A stretch of 64,000 bases of DNA from CAYFQH01 sp964345215. GTDB lineage: Bacteria; Bacillota; Clostridia; Christensenellales; Aristaeellaceae. Location: the NCBI GenBank assembly GCA_964345215.1, contig CAYFQH010000003.1:1-64000 (forward strand), given 5' to 3'. This document shows, in pieces, positions 34,156-41,656 of the stretch. Numbering within the stretch: position 1 is the first letter of the stretch; each line of letters opens with the position of its first letter. A program made the position numbers and the translations under genes. Under the pieces are notes generated by a model, which did not search any database, was not told the DNA's origin, and saw only the letters and a list, made by a program, of their open reading frames with translations.

Positions 34156-35532
34156 ATGGAAAAAAATTACGATAAGCGCAACCGCTTATGCTTTGGCCTT
34201 GGTACCATTGGCCGGGATATGTTTTACACCATGGTCAGTATGTTTTTAATGACCTATATTACCGAGGTCTTAATCGTGCCCGACCAAACCCTGATGATGC
34301 TTACCGGTGTCCTTACCGCCCTTCGTATTTTTGATGCTTTTAACGACCCTGTGATGGGGGTTTTGGTGGATAATACCCGCAGCCGCTTTGGCAAATTCAA
34401 ACCGGGCATGGTTATTGGTGCTTTAGTAGGGGCGGCCTGTATGCTGCTGATGTTTTTTGATATGGGCTTAACCGGGGCACGCTACGCCGTGGTATTCGCC
34501 CTGTGTTATTTACTGTGGGATATTTTTTATGGTCTAAACGACATTGCCTATTGGTCTATGCTTCCGGCTCTCTCAACAGACCAAACCCAAAGGGAAAAAA
34601 TCGGTTCCTTTGCCCGCATTTGTGCCAATATCGGCATGTTTGCGGTGGTGGTTGGCATTTTGCCTGTTACCAACGCCATTGCCCAGGGCACCGGCAATTT
34701 AAAACAGGCCTGGTTCATTTTCGCTTTGGTTGTGGTGGCCCTTATGCTGGGTTTCCAGGCCATTACCTGGTTTGGGGTAAAGGAGAAAAAGGATTATTTT
34801 AAAGAGGAGGAGAAGACCTCCCTTAAAGAAATGATTGGTGTTTTGTTTAAAAACGATCAACTTTTGTGGGTGGCGGTATCCATGTCGCTGTTTATGATTG
34901 GCTATTCTATTACTACAAGCTTTGGGGTTCATTATTTTAAGTATATTTACGGCGATGAAAACATGTACTCTATTTTTGCAGCGGTGCTGGGGGTGTCTCA
35001 GCTTACGGCGCTTGGCCTTTTTAACCAGGTACGTAAACCCTTTACCCGCCGTCAGCTTTACACCGGGGCCACGGTGCTGGTAGTGCTGGGTTATGTGCTC
35101 TTCTTTTTTTCGCCTATGAACATGGTGTTCATCGGTATTGCCGGGATGCTTATTTTTGTAGGCCAAGCCTTCATACAAATGCTGATGCTCATGTTTTTGG
35201 CCGATACCATTGAATACGGCCAGTGGAAACTGGGTAAGCGCAACGAAAGTATTACTTTTTCCGTACAGCCTTTCATCAACAAAATCGGCGGGGCCATTGC
35301 CAATGGGGTACTGGGGGTTACCTTGGTACTTTCGGGGGTTAACAGCGCCAAATCAGCAGCCGAGGTAACAGCGCAGGGGGCTGCTACAGTGAAGGTATCT
35401 ATGATGATTATTCCCCTCATTGCCATTATTTTAGGCTATGTGATTTACATGAAAAAATTCACCATCGATGAAAAGCGTTACGGTGAAATACTGGAGGACT
35501 TAAAACAGCGGGGAGACATTGCAAAGGAGTAG
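34156..35532 (+). CDS. GPH-family sugar:cation symporter (MelB-like)
   Basis: 458 residues with 12 predicted membrane helices. The glycoside-pentoside-hexuronide:cation symporter signature is visible: FNDPVMGVLVDNTRSRFGKFKPG after helix 2, with the Asp residues used for cation and sugar binding, and WDIFYGLNDIAYWSM. The substrate is probably an oligosaccharide or glycoside digested by the three upstream cytoplasmic glycosidases, for example melibiose or raffinose-type sugars. It closes the operon; a terminator follows 50 bases later. Confidence 0.92.
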   Translation: MEKNYDKRNRLCFGLGTIGRDMFYTMVSMFLMTYITEVLIVPDQTLMMLTGVLTALRIFDAFNDPVMGVLVDNTRSRFGKFKPGMVIGALVGAACMLLMFFDMGLTGARYAVVFALCYLLWDIFYGLNDIAYWSMLPALSTDQTQREKIGSFARICANIGMFAVVVGILPVTNAIAQGTGNLKQAWFIFALVVVALMLGFQAITWFGVKEKKDYFKEEEKTSLKEMIGVLFKNDQLLWVAVSMSLFMIGYSITTSFGVHYFKYIYGDENMYSIFAAVLGVSQLTALGLFNQVRKPFTRRQLYTGATVLVVLGYVLFFFSPMNMVFIGIAGMLIFVGQAFIQMLMLMFLADTIEYGQWKLGKRNESITFSVQPFINKIGGAIANGVLGVTLVLSGVNSAKSAAEVTAQGAATVKVSMMIIPLIAIILGYVIYMKKFTIDEKRYGEILEDLKQRGDIAKE

Positions 35533-35579
35533 AAACAAGGTCCAGCTTGGTTGCTATCTTTTTGTTTTTATTATTTACA

Positions 35580-35620
35580 GAAGACCCTGGGGAAAAGATG
35601 AACTGCCCTGGGGCTTTTTT
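35580..35620 (+). terminator. Terminator of the glycoside operon
   Basis: CCCTGGGG (35585-35592) pairs with CCCTGGGG (35606-35613) through six G-C and two G-T pairs, followed by C and six T residues. Confidence 0.75.
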
Positions 35621-35623
35621 ATG

Positions 35624-35652
35624 TTGACAAGAGAGGGAAACAGGAGTACACT
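35624..35652 (+). promoter_or_regulatory. Promoter of the flavodoxin gene
   Basis: TTGACA (35624-35629), 17 bases, TACACT (35647-35652). It starts four bases after the previous T tract. Confidence 0.8.
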
Positions 35653-35656
35653 TTTA

Positions 35657-35678
35657 TTAGTTAGCTATAACTAACTAA
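35657..35678. promoter_or_regulatory. Operator at the flavodoxin promoter, perfect 8-bp inverted repeat
   Basis: TTAGTTAG-N6-CTAACTAA covers the predicted transcription start. The half-site resembles the DtxR/IdeR iron-box pattern (TTAGGTTAG/CTAACCTAA), and flavodoxins commonly replace ferredoxin when iron is scarce. Assignment to a DtxR-family iron regulator is an inference; no such gene is in the window. Confidence 0.55.
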
Positions 35679-35703
35679 CGACTTTAATGAAGGGGGTTTT
35701 CCA

Positions 35704-36132
35704 ATGAAAAGCATTGCAATTATTTATTGGAGCGGCACCGGCAACACCCAGGCCATGGCTGAAGCCATTGCCCAAGGCATAGAGGAGGAAGGAAAGAGCG
35801 CCGACTTAATGGAAGTAAGTGAAGCTGAAGGGAAGGATATAACAGCCTACCAGGGCGTTCTTTTAGGTTGCCCTTCCATGGGAGACGAGGTTCTGGAAGA
35901 AGGAGAATTTGAACCCTTCTATACTGCCATTGAAAACGACCTTCAAAACAAACAGGTAGGACTTTTTGGCTCCTATGGCTGGGGAGACGGCCAGTGGATG
36001 AGAGATTGGGAGGAGCGGGCCAAAGAAGCCGGCCTTAAGGTATTTGAGGAAGGACTAATTGTTAACGAAACCCCCAATCAAAAAGATATAGACCAGTGTA
36101 TGGCCTTTGGCAAACGTTTTGCGGGGTTATAA
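35704..36132 (+). CDS. Flavodoxin
   Basis: 142 residues, a short-chain flavodoxin. The FMN phosphate loop is YWSGTGNTQAMAEAIA, the 50s-loop carries GCPSMGDEVLEE, and the FMN ring region is FGSYGWGDGQWM. It carries electrons in place of ferredoxin. It has its own promoter, a likely operator and a terminator, so it is a single-gene unit whose regulation appears specific. AGGGGG lies just upstream of ATG 35704. Confidence 0.95.
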   Translation: MKSIAIIYWSGTGNTQAMAEAIAQGIEEEGKSADLMEVSEAEGKDITAYQGVLLGCPSMGDEVLEEGEFEPFYTAIENDLQNKQVGLFGSYGWGDGQWMRDWEERAKEAGLKVFEEGLIVNETPNQKDIDQCMAFGKRFAGL

Positions 36133-36164
36133 AATTTAAATTGCCTTAGGCAATACGCATAATT

Positions 36165-36199
36165 AAAAAAGGTGCCGGCAGAATCCCGGCACCTTTTTT
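36165..36199 (+). terminator. Rho-independent terminator after flavodoxin
   Basis: AAAAAAGGTGCCGG, seven-base loop, CCGGCACCTTTTTT. Confidence 0.93.
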
Positions 36200-36251
36200 A
36201 TGGAAAAATGCCCCTTTGAAAGAAAAATGGAACATGTTATAATGCTAAAGG

Positions 36252-37196
36252 GTGGTGAATAACTTGGTCGATATCCTTATGGCTACATACAATGGGGCCA
36301 AGCATATTAACAGGCAATTAAACAGCCTGCTGGAGCAAACTTATCAAAACTGGCACCTGTGGGTGCAGGATGATGGTTCGGCTGATGGCACTGTTGATTT
36401 AATCAGGGCCTTTATCACCGCCCATCCAGGAAAGGCAACTTTGGTTGAAAACCATCCCCACCCCAAAGGGGCCAGTACCAATTTTTTCAGTCTTCTTCAT
36501 TTTGCACAAAGGCCCTATGTGTTTTTTTGTGACCAGGATGACTTATGGTACCCTGATAAAATCGAAAAAACCCTTTATATGCTAAAACAGGGAGAAAAAG
36601 AAAAGGGCAAAAACCTTCCCTTACTCGTTCATACGGATCTGCGGGTGGTGGATGATAATATGGAAGAAATCGCCCCCTCTTTTATGGCCTATCAAAAATT
36701 ACAGCAAAGGCCTGCTACTTTGCCCCAGCTTTTATGTCAAAATAATATTACCGGCTGTACCATGGCTGTAAACCGGGCTTTGGTTCAAAAAATGTATACA
36801 GGGGTCATCCCCCAGGGTATATTGATGCATGATTGGTGGCTGGGCATCGGTGCTGCGGCCTTCGGGCACATTTATTATCTGCCCCAAAGCACCATGGCCT
36901 ATTGCCAGCATGGGGAAAACGAGGTAGGGGCGAAAAAAAGCCAACTGGTTATAAATACCCTTGAGGCCTTAGGGCAAAAAGAAACCATGAAGAAAAAGAT
37001 TGAAAACACCTACCTGCAAGCCCAGGTATTTTATAAAATCTATGGGGAACTTTTACCGGCCCAAGCAGCCAAGATCATTTTGGACTATGGAAACCTTCCC
37101 CAACAGGGCAAATTGTACCGGATGAAAAAAATCCTTTTCGGCCCTTATAAGAAGCAGGGCTTTTCCAGAGTTTTAGGGCAACTGGTATACTGCTAA
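36252..37196 (+). CDS. Glycosyltransferase family 2
   Basis: Up to 314 residues. The N-terminal GT-A fold begins DILMATYNGAKHINRQLNSLLEQTY; the nucleotide/metal motifs are QDDGSADGT and FCDQDDLWYPDKIEK, resembling rhamnosyltransferase-like GT2 enzymes of cell-surface polysaccharide synthesis. A HDWWLGIGAAAFG segment in the second half is typical. No membrane helix is obvious. The start is uncertain: GTG 36252, GTG 36255 or TTG 36264 (which leaves MVDILMATYNG) all compete for one AAAGGG. It stands alone between flavodoxin and thymidine kinase, so the acceptor is unknown. Confidence 0.85.
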   Translation: MVNNLVDILMATYNGAKHINRQLNSLLEQTYQNWHLWVQDDGSADGTVDLIRAFITAHPGKATLVENHPHPKGASTNFFSLLHFAQRPYVFFCDQDDLWYPDKIEKTLYMLKQGEKEKGKNLPLLVHTDLRVVDDNMEEIAPSFMAYQKLQQRPATLPQLLCQNNITGCTMAVNRALVQKMYTGVIPQGILMHDWWLGIGAAAFGHIYYLPQSTMAYCQHGENEVGAKKSQLVINTLEALGQKETMKKKIENTYLQAQVFYKIYGELLPAQAAKIILDYGNLPQQGKLYRMKKILFGPYKKQGFSRVLGQLVYC

Positions 37197-37224
37197 GGAA
37201 CATTAAAAAGAGAGGAAGACAATT

Positions 37225-37869
37225 GTGGCAAAACTTTATTTTCGCTACGGGGCCATGGGCTCCAGCAAAACAGCTAACGCCATTATGGTTGAATATAATT
37301 ACCACGAGCGCAACCAACGGGTGCTGATGGTTAAGCCTCAGCTGGATACCAGGGATGGGGAGCACATGCTCCGCTCCAGAAGCGGCCTTGAAACCAAGTG
37401 CCGTTTTATGGAAGAAATGAATGATATTAATATTAAAAAGTACGACTGTGTTATTGTAGATGAGGCTCAATTTTTAACGAAAGCCCAGGTGGAAAAACTG
37501 GTGAGTATTGTAGATGATGATAATATTCCCGTCATTGCCTACGGCCTTCGGGCAGATTTTCAGGGCAATTTGTTTGAAGGCAGCCAGTGGCTTTTGGCTT
37601 GGGCCGATACCATTGAAGAGGTAAAAACCATTTGCTGGTGCGGTAAAAAAGCCATCTGCAACACAAGAGTTATTGACGGTAAGGCAGTAAAAGAGGGAGA
37701 GCAAATTGTTCTTGGAGGCAATGAGGCTTATGTAAGCCTGTGCCGCAAGCATTGGAAAGCCGGTGATTTAGGCTCTTTTGCGCCCTTTTACCACCATGGG
37801 AAAGATACCGGCAAACAATTAAAAAACAACTTTTCGCTGTGGGTTGACAAATCAGAGGGAAATGAGTAA
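37225..37869 (+). CDS. tdk: Thymidine kinase
   Basis: 214 residues, GTG start behind GAGAGGAAG. Phosphorylates thymidine in the salvage pathway (type II TK1-like). The P-loop is FRYGAMGSSKTANA, the catalytic acid segment is VIVDEAQFL, AYGLRADFQG is the lasso region, and zinc cysteines lie in WCGKKAICNTR and LCRKHW. A consensus promoter for the following tRNA begins inside its last codons. The gene is separate from the glycosyltransferase by 28 bases and may be cotranscribed with it. Confidence 0.96.
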   Translation: MAKLYFRYGAMGSSKTANAIMVEYNYHERNQRVLMVKPQLDTRDGEHMLRSRSGLETKCRFMEEMNDINIKKYDCVIVDEAQFLTKAQVEKLVSIVDDDNIPVIAYGLRADFQGNLFEGSQWLLAWADTIEEVKTICWCGKKAICNTRVIDGKAVKEGEQIVLGGNEAYVSLCRKHWKAGDLGSFAPFYHHGKDTGKQLKNNFSLWVDKSEGNE

Positions 37870-37872
37870 AAT
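37844..37872 (+). promoter_or_regulatory. Promoter for tRNA-Gly (and possibly tuf)
   Basis: TTGACA (37844-37849), 17 bases, TAAAAT (37867-37872). The -10 overlaps the tdk stop codon. Transcription would start about 24 bases before the tRNA. Confidence 0.8.
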
Positions 37873-37902
37873 AAACCTCGACTGCATGGGTTTTGTGGAC
37901 AT

Positions 37903-37976
37903 GCGGGTGTAACTCAATGGTAGAGTGCCAGCTTCCCAAGCTGGTTACGTGGGTTCGATTCCCATCACCCGCTCCA
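37903..37976 (+). tRNA. tRNA-Gly, anticodon CCC
   Basis: A complete cloverleaf can be folded: acceptor GCGGGTG/CACCCGC, D arm ACTC/GAGT, anticodon stem CCAGC/GCTGG around loop TTCCCAA (anticodon CCC), T arm with TTCGATT, discriminator T and encoded CCA. It reads GGG codons. It lies directly ahead of tuf without an intervening terminator, so it may be processed from a shared transcript. Confidence 0.95.
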
Positions 37977-38046
37977 ACCACACGGTTCATGCTGTTCTAT
38001 TATAAAAAAACAATACTGCTTCATTTTATTAAAGGAGGAACTTTCA

Positions 38047-39261
38047 ATGGGAAAGGCAAAATTTGAAAGAAATAAGCCACACGTAAACATTGGCACCATT
38101 GGTCACGTAGACCATGGTAAAACCACTTTAACCGCAGCAATCACCATGGTGCTGGGGGTAAAGGGCGGAGCGCATGCAATGAAGTATGACGAAATTGACA
38201 AAGCGCCCGAAGAAAAAGCACGTGGAATCACGATCAATACATCCCACGTAGAGTATGAAACCGAAGCCCGTCACTATGCCCACGTAGACTGCCCAGGCCA
38301 CGCCGACTATGTAAAAAACATGATTACCGGCGCAGCCCAAATGGACGGCGCGATTTTGGTGGTATCTTCCCCCGACGGCCCCATGCCCCAAACCCGTGAA
38401 CATATCTTGTTGGCCCGTCAGGTTGGTGTTCCTTACATCGTAGTGTTCATGAACAAAACCGATATGATGGATGATGAAGAATTATTGGAACTGGTTGAAA
38501 TGGAAATTCGCGAACTGTTAAGCGAATACGATTTCCCCGGCGACGATACCCCCATCATCAAGGGTTCTGCCTTAAAAGCCTTGGAATATATACAGGGCGG
38601 CGGCACTGATGTAGAAAACGAAGCTTCCACCAAGCCCATCTTAGAGCTGATGGCCGCTGTTGACTCCTACATCCCTTCACCCGAAAGAGCTGTGGATCAA
38701 CCCTTCCTCATGCCTGTAGAAGACGTGTTCTCCATTACAGGCCGTGGTACCGTTGCAACCGGCCGTGTAGAACGTGGTTTGGTTAAAGTGAATGATACCG
38801 TAGAAATCGTTGGTTTAATGGAAAAAGCCCGCAGCGTAGTAATAACCGGGGTTGAAATGTTCCGTAAATTGTTAGACCAGGCTGAAGCCGGCGATAATAT
38901 CGGCGTTCTTCTGCGGGGTGTACAAAGAGACGACATTCAGCGCGGCCAGGTGTTGGCAAAACCCGGCACCATTAAACCCCACACCAACTTCATGGGCGAA
39001 GTATACGTGCTGACCAAAGATGAAGGCGGCCGTCATACCCCCTTCTTCAACGGCTATCGTCCTCAGTTCTACTTTAGAACAACCGACGTAACCGGCTCCA
39101 TTAAAATGCCTGAAGGCGTTGAAATGGTTATGCCTGGTGACAACATCCAAATGGAGATTGATTTAATCACTCCCATCGCCATTGAACAGGGCCTGCGTTT
39201 TGCTATTCGCGAAGGCGGGCGTACTGTTGGCTCTGGTGTTGTAGCTAAAGTGATCGCTTAA
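38047..39261 (+). CDS. tuf: Elongation factor Tu
   Basis: 404 residues. Delivers aminoacyl-tRNA to the ribosome. GTPase motifs are GHVDHGKTT, DCPGHADYVKNM and NKTD; switch I reads APEEKARGITIN; the domain 2 start has GRGTVATGRVERG. It is 8-9 residues longer than B. subtilis EF-Tu, mainly through an insertion after GSALKALE (YIQGGGTDVENEAST) at the domain 1/2 border. It is not preceded by rpsL-rpsG-fusA as usual, but by tdk and tRNA-Gly. A strong terminator isolates it from rpsJ. Ribosome binding site AAAGGAGG. Confidence 0.97.
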   Translation: MGKAKFERNKPHVNIGTIGHVDHGKTTLTAAITMVLGVKGGAHAMKYDEIDKAPEEKARGITINTSHVEYETEARHYAHVDCPGHADYVKNMITGAAQMDGAILVVSSPDGPMPQTREHILLARQVGVPYIVVFMNKTDMMDDEELLELVEMEIRELLSEYDFPGDDTPIIKGSALKALEYIQGGGTDVENEASTKPILELMAAVDSYIPSPERAVDQPFLMPVEDVFSITGRGTVATGRVERGLVKVNDTVEIVGLMEKARSVVITGVEMFRKLLDQAEAGDNIGVLLRGVQRDDIQRGQVLAKPGTIKPHTNFMGEVYVLTKDEGGRHTPFFNGYRPQFYFRTTDVTGSIKMPEGVEMVMPGDNIQMEIDLITPIAIEQGLRFAIREGGRTVGSGVVAKVIA

Positions 39262-39275
39262 GCAAAACTAAAAGT

Positions 39276-39309
39276 AAAACTGCCAGCAATAAGCGCTGGC
39301 AGTTTTTTT
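39276..39309 (+). terminator. Rho-independent terminator after tuf
   Basis: AAAACTGCCAGC (39276-39287), seven-base loop, GCTGGCAGTTTTTTT (39295-39309). Confidence 0.93.
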
Positions 39310-39528
39310 ATGCGGATAAATGAAAACAGGCTAAAGCAAAAAGAAAACCCTATTCATTGTAAAAAAGGGGTTAAAAATGCAGAAGATAAAAAAACGCTGA
39401 AAAAGGAAAAATGGAACACTAGGATGCGTGTTGATAAAAAAGAGAAAAGATACAGAATAAAGCCCCATAATCAAAGGGATGAAGAAAAAAGAAAAAGCAG
39501 AAAAAGTGAAAAAAATTTTAAAAAAAGC
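39310..39528 (+). other. Purine-rich tract upstream of the S10 operon promoter
   Basis: About 220 bases with strong A/G excess on this strand, ending at the -35 of the S10 promoter. A frame of 88 codons crosses it, but it is lysine-rich low complexity, starts in the terminator tail without a ribosome binding site and runs past the promoter, so it is not called as a gene. The A tracts next to the promoter could act as an UP element. Confidence 0.4.
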
Positions 39529-39557
39529 TTGCTTTTCGCCGCCCGCTCCGCTATACT
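39529..39557 (+). promoter_or_regulatory. Promoter of the S10-spc ribosomal operon
   Basis: TTGCTT (39529-39534), 17 bases, TATACT (39552-39557). The transcript would carry a structured leader of about 150 bases before rpsJ. Confidence 0.7.
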
Positions 39558-39583
39558 ATTGAAGCTGTCTGTTTAGGGATGAA

Positions 39584-39694
39584 ATGATAAGTTGCCGTCT
39601 GGCCGGACGGGTAATTATCATGGACTAGCCTGGAAATCAGGCGACGGACTTAAGGCGGGGAACTGCACCTGCGAGCAAGCCCCATGCACTTGAG
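39584..39694 (+). promoter_or_regulatory. Structured leader RNA upstream of rpsJ
   Basis: Three helices can be drawn: an outer stem ATGATAA/TTATCAT (39584-39590 with 39615-39621) enclosing CCGTC/GACGG; GCCTG/CAGGC (39628-39642); and CTTAAG-GC-GGGG with CCCC-AT-GC-A-CTTGAG (39649-39694). CCGTC at 39595-39599 could pair instead with GACGG at 39643-39647, offering a switch. Ribosomal operons are commonly autoregulated through such leaders, but no described family was recognised here. Confidence 0.5.
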
Positions 39695-39714
39695 ACGAAA
39701 GAGGAGGTAAACCA

Positions 39715-40023
39715 ATGGCCAATCAAAAAATCAGAATCAAACTAAAGGCGTATGAGCACACGCTGATCGACCAGTCAGCCCAGCGTATTGTGGATACTGC
39801 CAAAAGAACCGGAGCAAAGGTATCAGGGCCTATCCCACTGCCTACAGAAAAGGAAATTATTACCATTTTGCGCTCCCCCCACGTTAACAAAGATAGCCGT
39901 GAGCAGTTCGAAATGCGCACTCATAAGCGCTTAATCGATATTCACAACCCGAATCCCCGTACGGTGGACGCCATGATGAAGCTTGATCTTCCTGCTGGTG
40001 TCGAAATTGAAATCAAGCTTTAA
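39715..40023 (+). CDS. rpsJ: 30S ribosomal protein S10
   Basis: 102 residues, the normal length. Begins NQKIRIKLKAYEHTLIDQSAQRIVDTAKRTGA and ends with the GVEIEIKL strand; the central IPLPTEK and HVNKDSREQFEMRTHKRLIDI loop is diagnostic. It sits in the head of the 30S subunit and, as NusE, also takes part in transcription antitermination. First gene of the S10 operon, with ribosome binding site GAGGAGG behind the structured leader. Confidence 0.98.
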   Translation: MANQKIRIKLKAYEHTLIDQSAQRIVDTAKRTGAKVSGPIPLPTEKEIITILRSPHVNKDSREQFEMRTHKRLIDIHNPNPRTVDAMMKLDLPAGVEIEIKL

Positions 40024-40042
40024 TTTGCAGGAGGTGTGAATC

Positions 40043-40684
40043 ATGAAAAAAGCGATTTTAGGTAAAAAGCTGGGCATGACGCAGATCTTTGCAGAAGATG
40101 GACGTTTAATCCCAGTAACAGTTATTGAAGCGGGCCCTTGCACGGTCGTGCAAAAGAAAACCGCCGAAAAAGACGGCTACGAAGCCATTCAAGTTGGATT
40201 TGATTCCTTAACCGAAAACAGGGCAAAAAAACTGCTGACCAAACCCGAAGCAGGCCACCTTAAAAAGGCCGGTGTTGCTCCTGTACGTACATTAAAAGAA
40301 TTCCGCTTAGACGACATTGCGCCATATGAAGTGGGGCAGGAAATTAAAGCTGACATTTTTGTCCAGGGCGACAAAATCGACGTTTCCGGCATCAGCAAAG
40401 GCCACGGTTTTACTGGCGTTATTCAGCGCTGGAACCAAAGCACCGGCCCCATGAGCCACGGTTCTAAATACCACAGAGGTGTTGGCGCCATGGCAGCGGC
40501 AAGCTATCCTGGCCGCGTATTTAAAAACAAAAAAATGTCAGGCCACTACGGCGATGAAAAAGTAACTATTGCCAACCTGGAAGTTGTGCAGGTTGACAGT
40601 GAACGAAATTTATTGTTGGTAAAAGGTTCCGTACCCGGAAATAAAGGTGGATTGCTGTTTATCCGCAATTCACATAAGGCCTAA
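40043..40684 (+). CDS. rplC: 50S ribosomal protein L3
   Basis: 213 residues. Starts MKKAILGKKLGMTQIF; the conserved GKGFTGV-type segment is SKGHGFTGVIQRWN, followed by PMSHGSKYHRGVGAMAAASYPGRVFKNKKMSGHYG. One of the proteins assembling early on 23S rRNA, with an extension toward the peptidyl transferase centre. Ribosome binding site GCAGGAGG, 19 bases after rpsJ. Confidence 0.98.
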   Translation: MKKAILGKKLGMTQIFAEDGRLIPVTVIEAGPCTVVQKKTAEKDGYEAIQVGFDSLTENRAKKLLTKPEAGHLKKAGVAPVRTLKEFRLDDIAPYEVGQEIKADIFVQGDKIDVSGISKGHGFTGVIQRWNQSTGPMSHGSKYHRGVGAMAAASYPGRVFKNKKMSGHYGDEKVTIANLEVVQVDSERNLLLVKGSVPGNKGGLLFIRNSHKA

Positions 40685-40710
40685 GCTTGCATAAGGAGGA
40701 AGACAGTACA

Positions 40711-41337
40711 ATGCCTAAAACAACTCTATATAATATGGAAGGCAAGGCCCTTGGCGAAATTGAACTAAGTGAAGAAATTTTTGCTGCACCTATTAATGTG
40801 GGCGCAATGCATTTGGTTGTTCGCTCTATTCTTGCCAACAAACGCCAAGGGAACCAAAGCACCTTATCCCGCGGCGAAGTTCGCGGCGGCGGACGAAAAA
40901 TTTATCGTCAAAAAGGAACAGGCAATGCCCGCCACCATGGCAACCGGGCGCCTCAGTTCCGTCACGGTGGAGTGGTATTCGCTCCCAAACCCAGAGATTA
41001 TGTGGTCAACGTTCCCCGTAAAGTGCGCCGCCTTGCTTTTAAAAGCGCATTAACCTCTAAGCTTAACGCTGGAGAAATTATGGTAATTGATCAGCTGACT
41101 TTGGCAGAAGGCAAAACCCGTTTGATGGTTAAAGTATTAAAAGACCTGGAGGCGGCAAAAAACACCCTGATTGTTCTGGAAGACAAGAACGAAAACGTTC
41201 AGCGGGCTTCCGGCAACATCCAAGGTTTGAACTATGCCTATGCTAACACTTTAAACGTATACGACATCTTGCGCGCGGGCAAAATCATCTTTACCCAGGG
41301 CGCAACCAAAAACGTTGAGGAGGTATACGGACAATGA
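40711..41337 (+). CDS. rplD: 50S ribosomal protein L4
   Basis: 208 residues. The conserved loop reads RGEVRGGGRKIYRQKGTGNARHHGNRAPQFRHGGVVF, which lines the exit tunnel. L4 is the autogenous repressor of the S10 operon in gammaproteobacteria; whether it acts here is unknown. The upstream frame from 40687 is rejected because ATG 40711 has AAGGAGG upstream. The stop overlaps rplW by four bases. Confidence 0.98.
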   Translation: MPKTTLYNMEGKALGEIELSEEIFAAPINVGAMHLVVRSILANKRQGNQSTLSRGEVRGGGRKIYRQKGTGNARHHGNRAPQFRHGGVVFAPKPRDYVVNVPRKVRRLAFKSALTSKLNAGEIMVIDQLTLAEGKTRLMVKVLKDLEAAKNTLIVLEDKNENVQRASGNIQGLNYAYANTLNVYDILRAGKIIFTQGATKNVEEVYGQ

Positions 41338-41639
41338 AAAACCCTCATGACGTGATTTTACGCCCTGTGCTGACTGAAAAAGCTTATGATGGCATTGCCG
41401 ATAAACGCTATGTGTTTGAAGTAGCCGTTGGTGCCAACAAAACCGAAATCAAGTTAGCCCTTGAAGAAATCTTTAAAGAAGACGGCGTTAAAGTAGAAAG
41501 AGTAAACACCATGCGCACCTTAGGTAAAATTAAACGCCAAGGCCAACACCAGGGGCGCACACCAGAAATTAAAAAAGCCTATATTACCTTAAAGAAGGAT
41601 TCTAAACCCATCCGTTTCTTTGAAGGCATGGCTGAATAA
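41334..41639 (+). CDS. rplW: 50S ribosomal protein L23
   Basis: 101 residues. Starts with the family pattern DVILRPVLTEKAYD and contains the RYVFEVAVGANKTEIKLALEEIF core, with the conserved basic LGKIKRQGQHQGR loop. L23 sits at the polypeptide tunnel exit and is the docking site for trigger factor and SRP. Overlaps rplD by ATGA. Confidence 0.98.
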   Translation: MKNPHDVILRPVLTEKAYDGIADKRYVFEVAVGANKTEIKLALEEIFKEDGVKVERVNTMRTLGKIKRQGQHQGRTPEIKKAYITLKKDSKPIRFFEGMAE

Positions 41640-41656
41640 AGCAGGGAGGACTTACC

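Noticed and set aside
39310..39576. An 88-codon lysine-rich frame between tuf and rpsJ
   Set aside because: Begins in the tuf terminator tail without a ribosome binding site, is low complexity, and crosses the S10 promoter.
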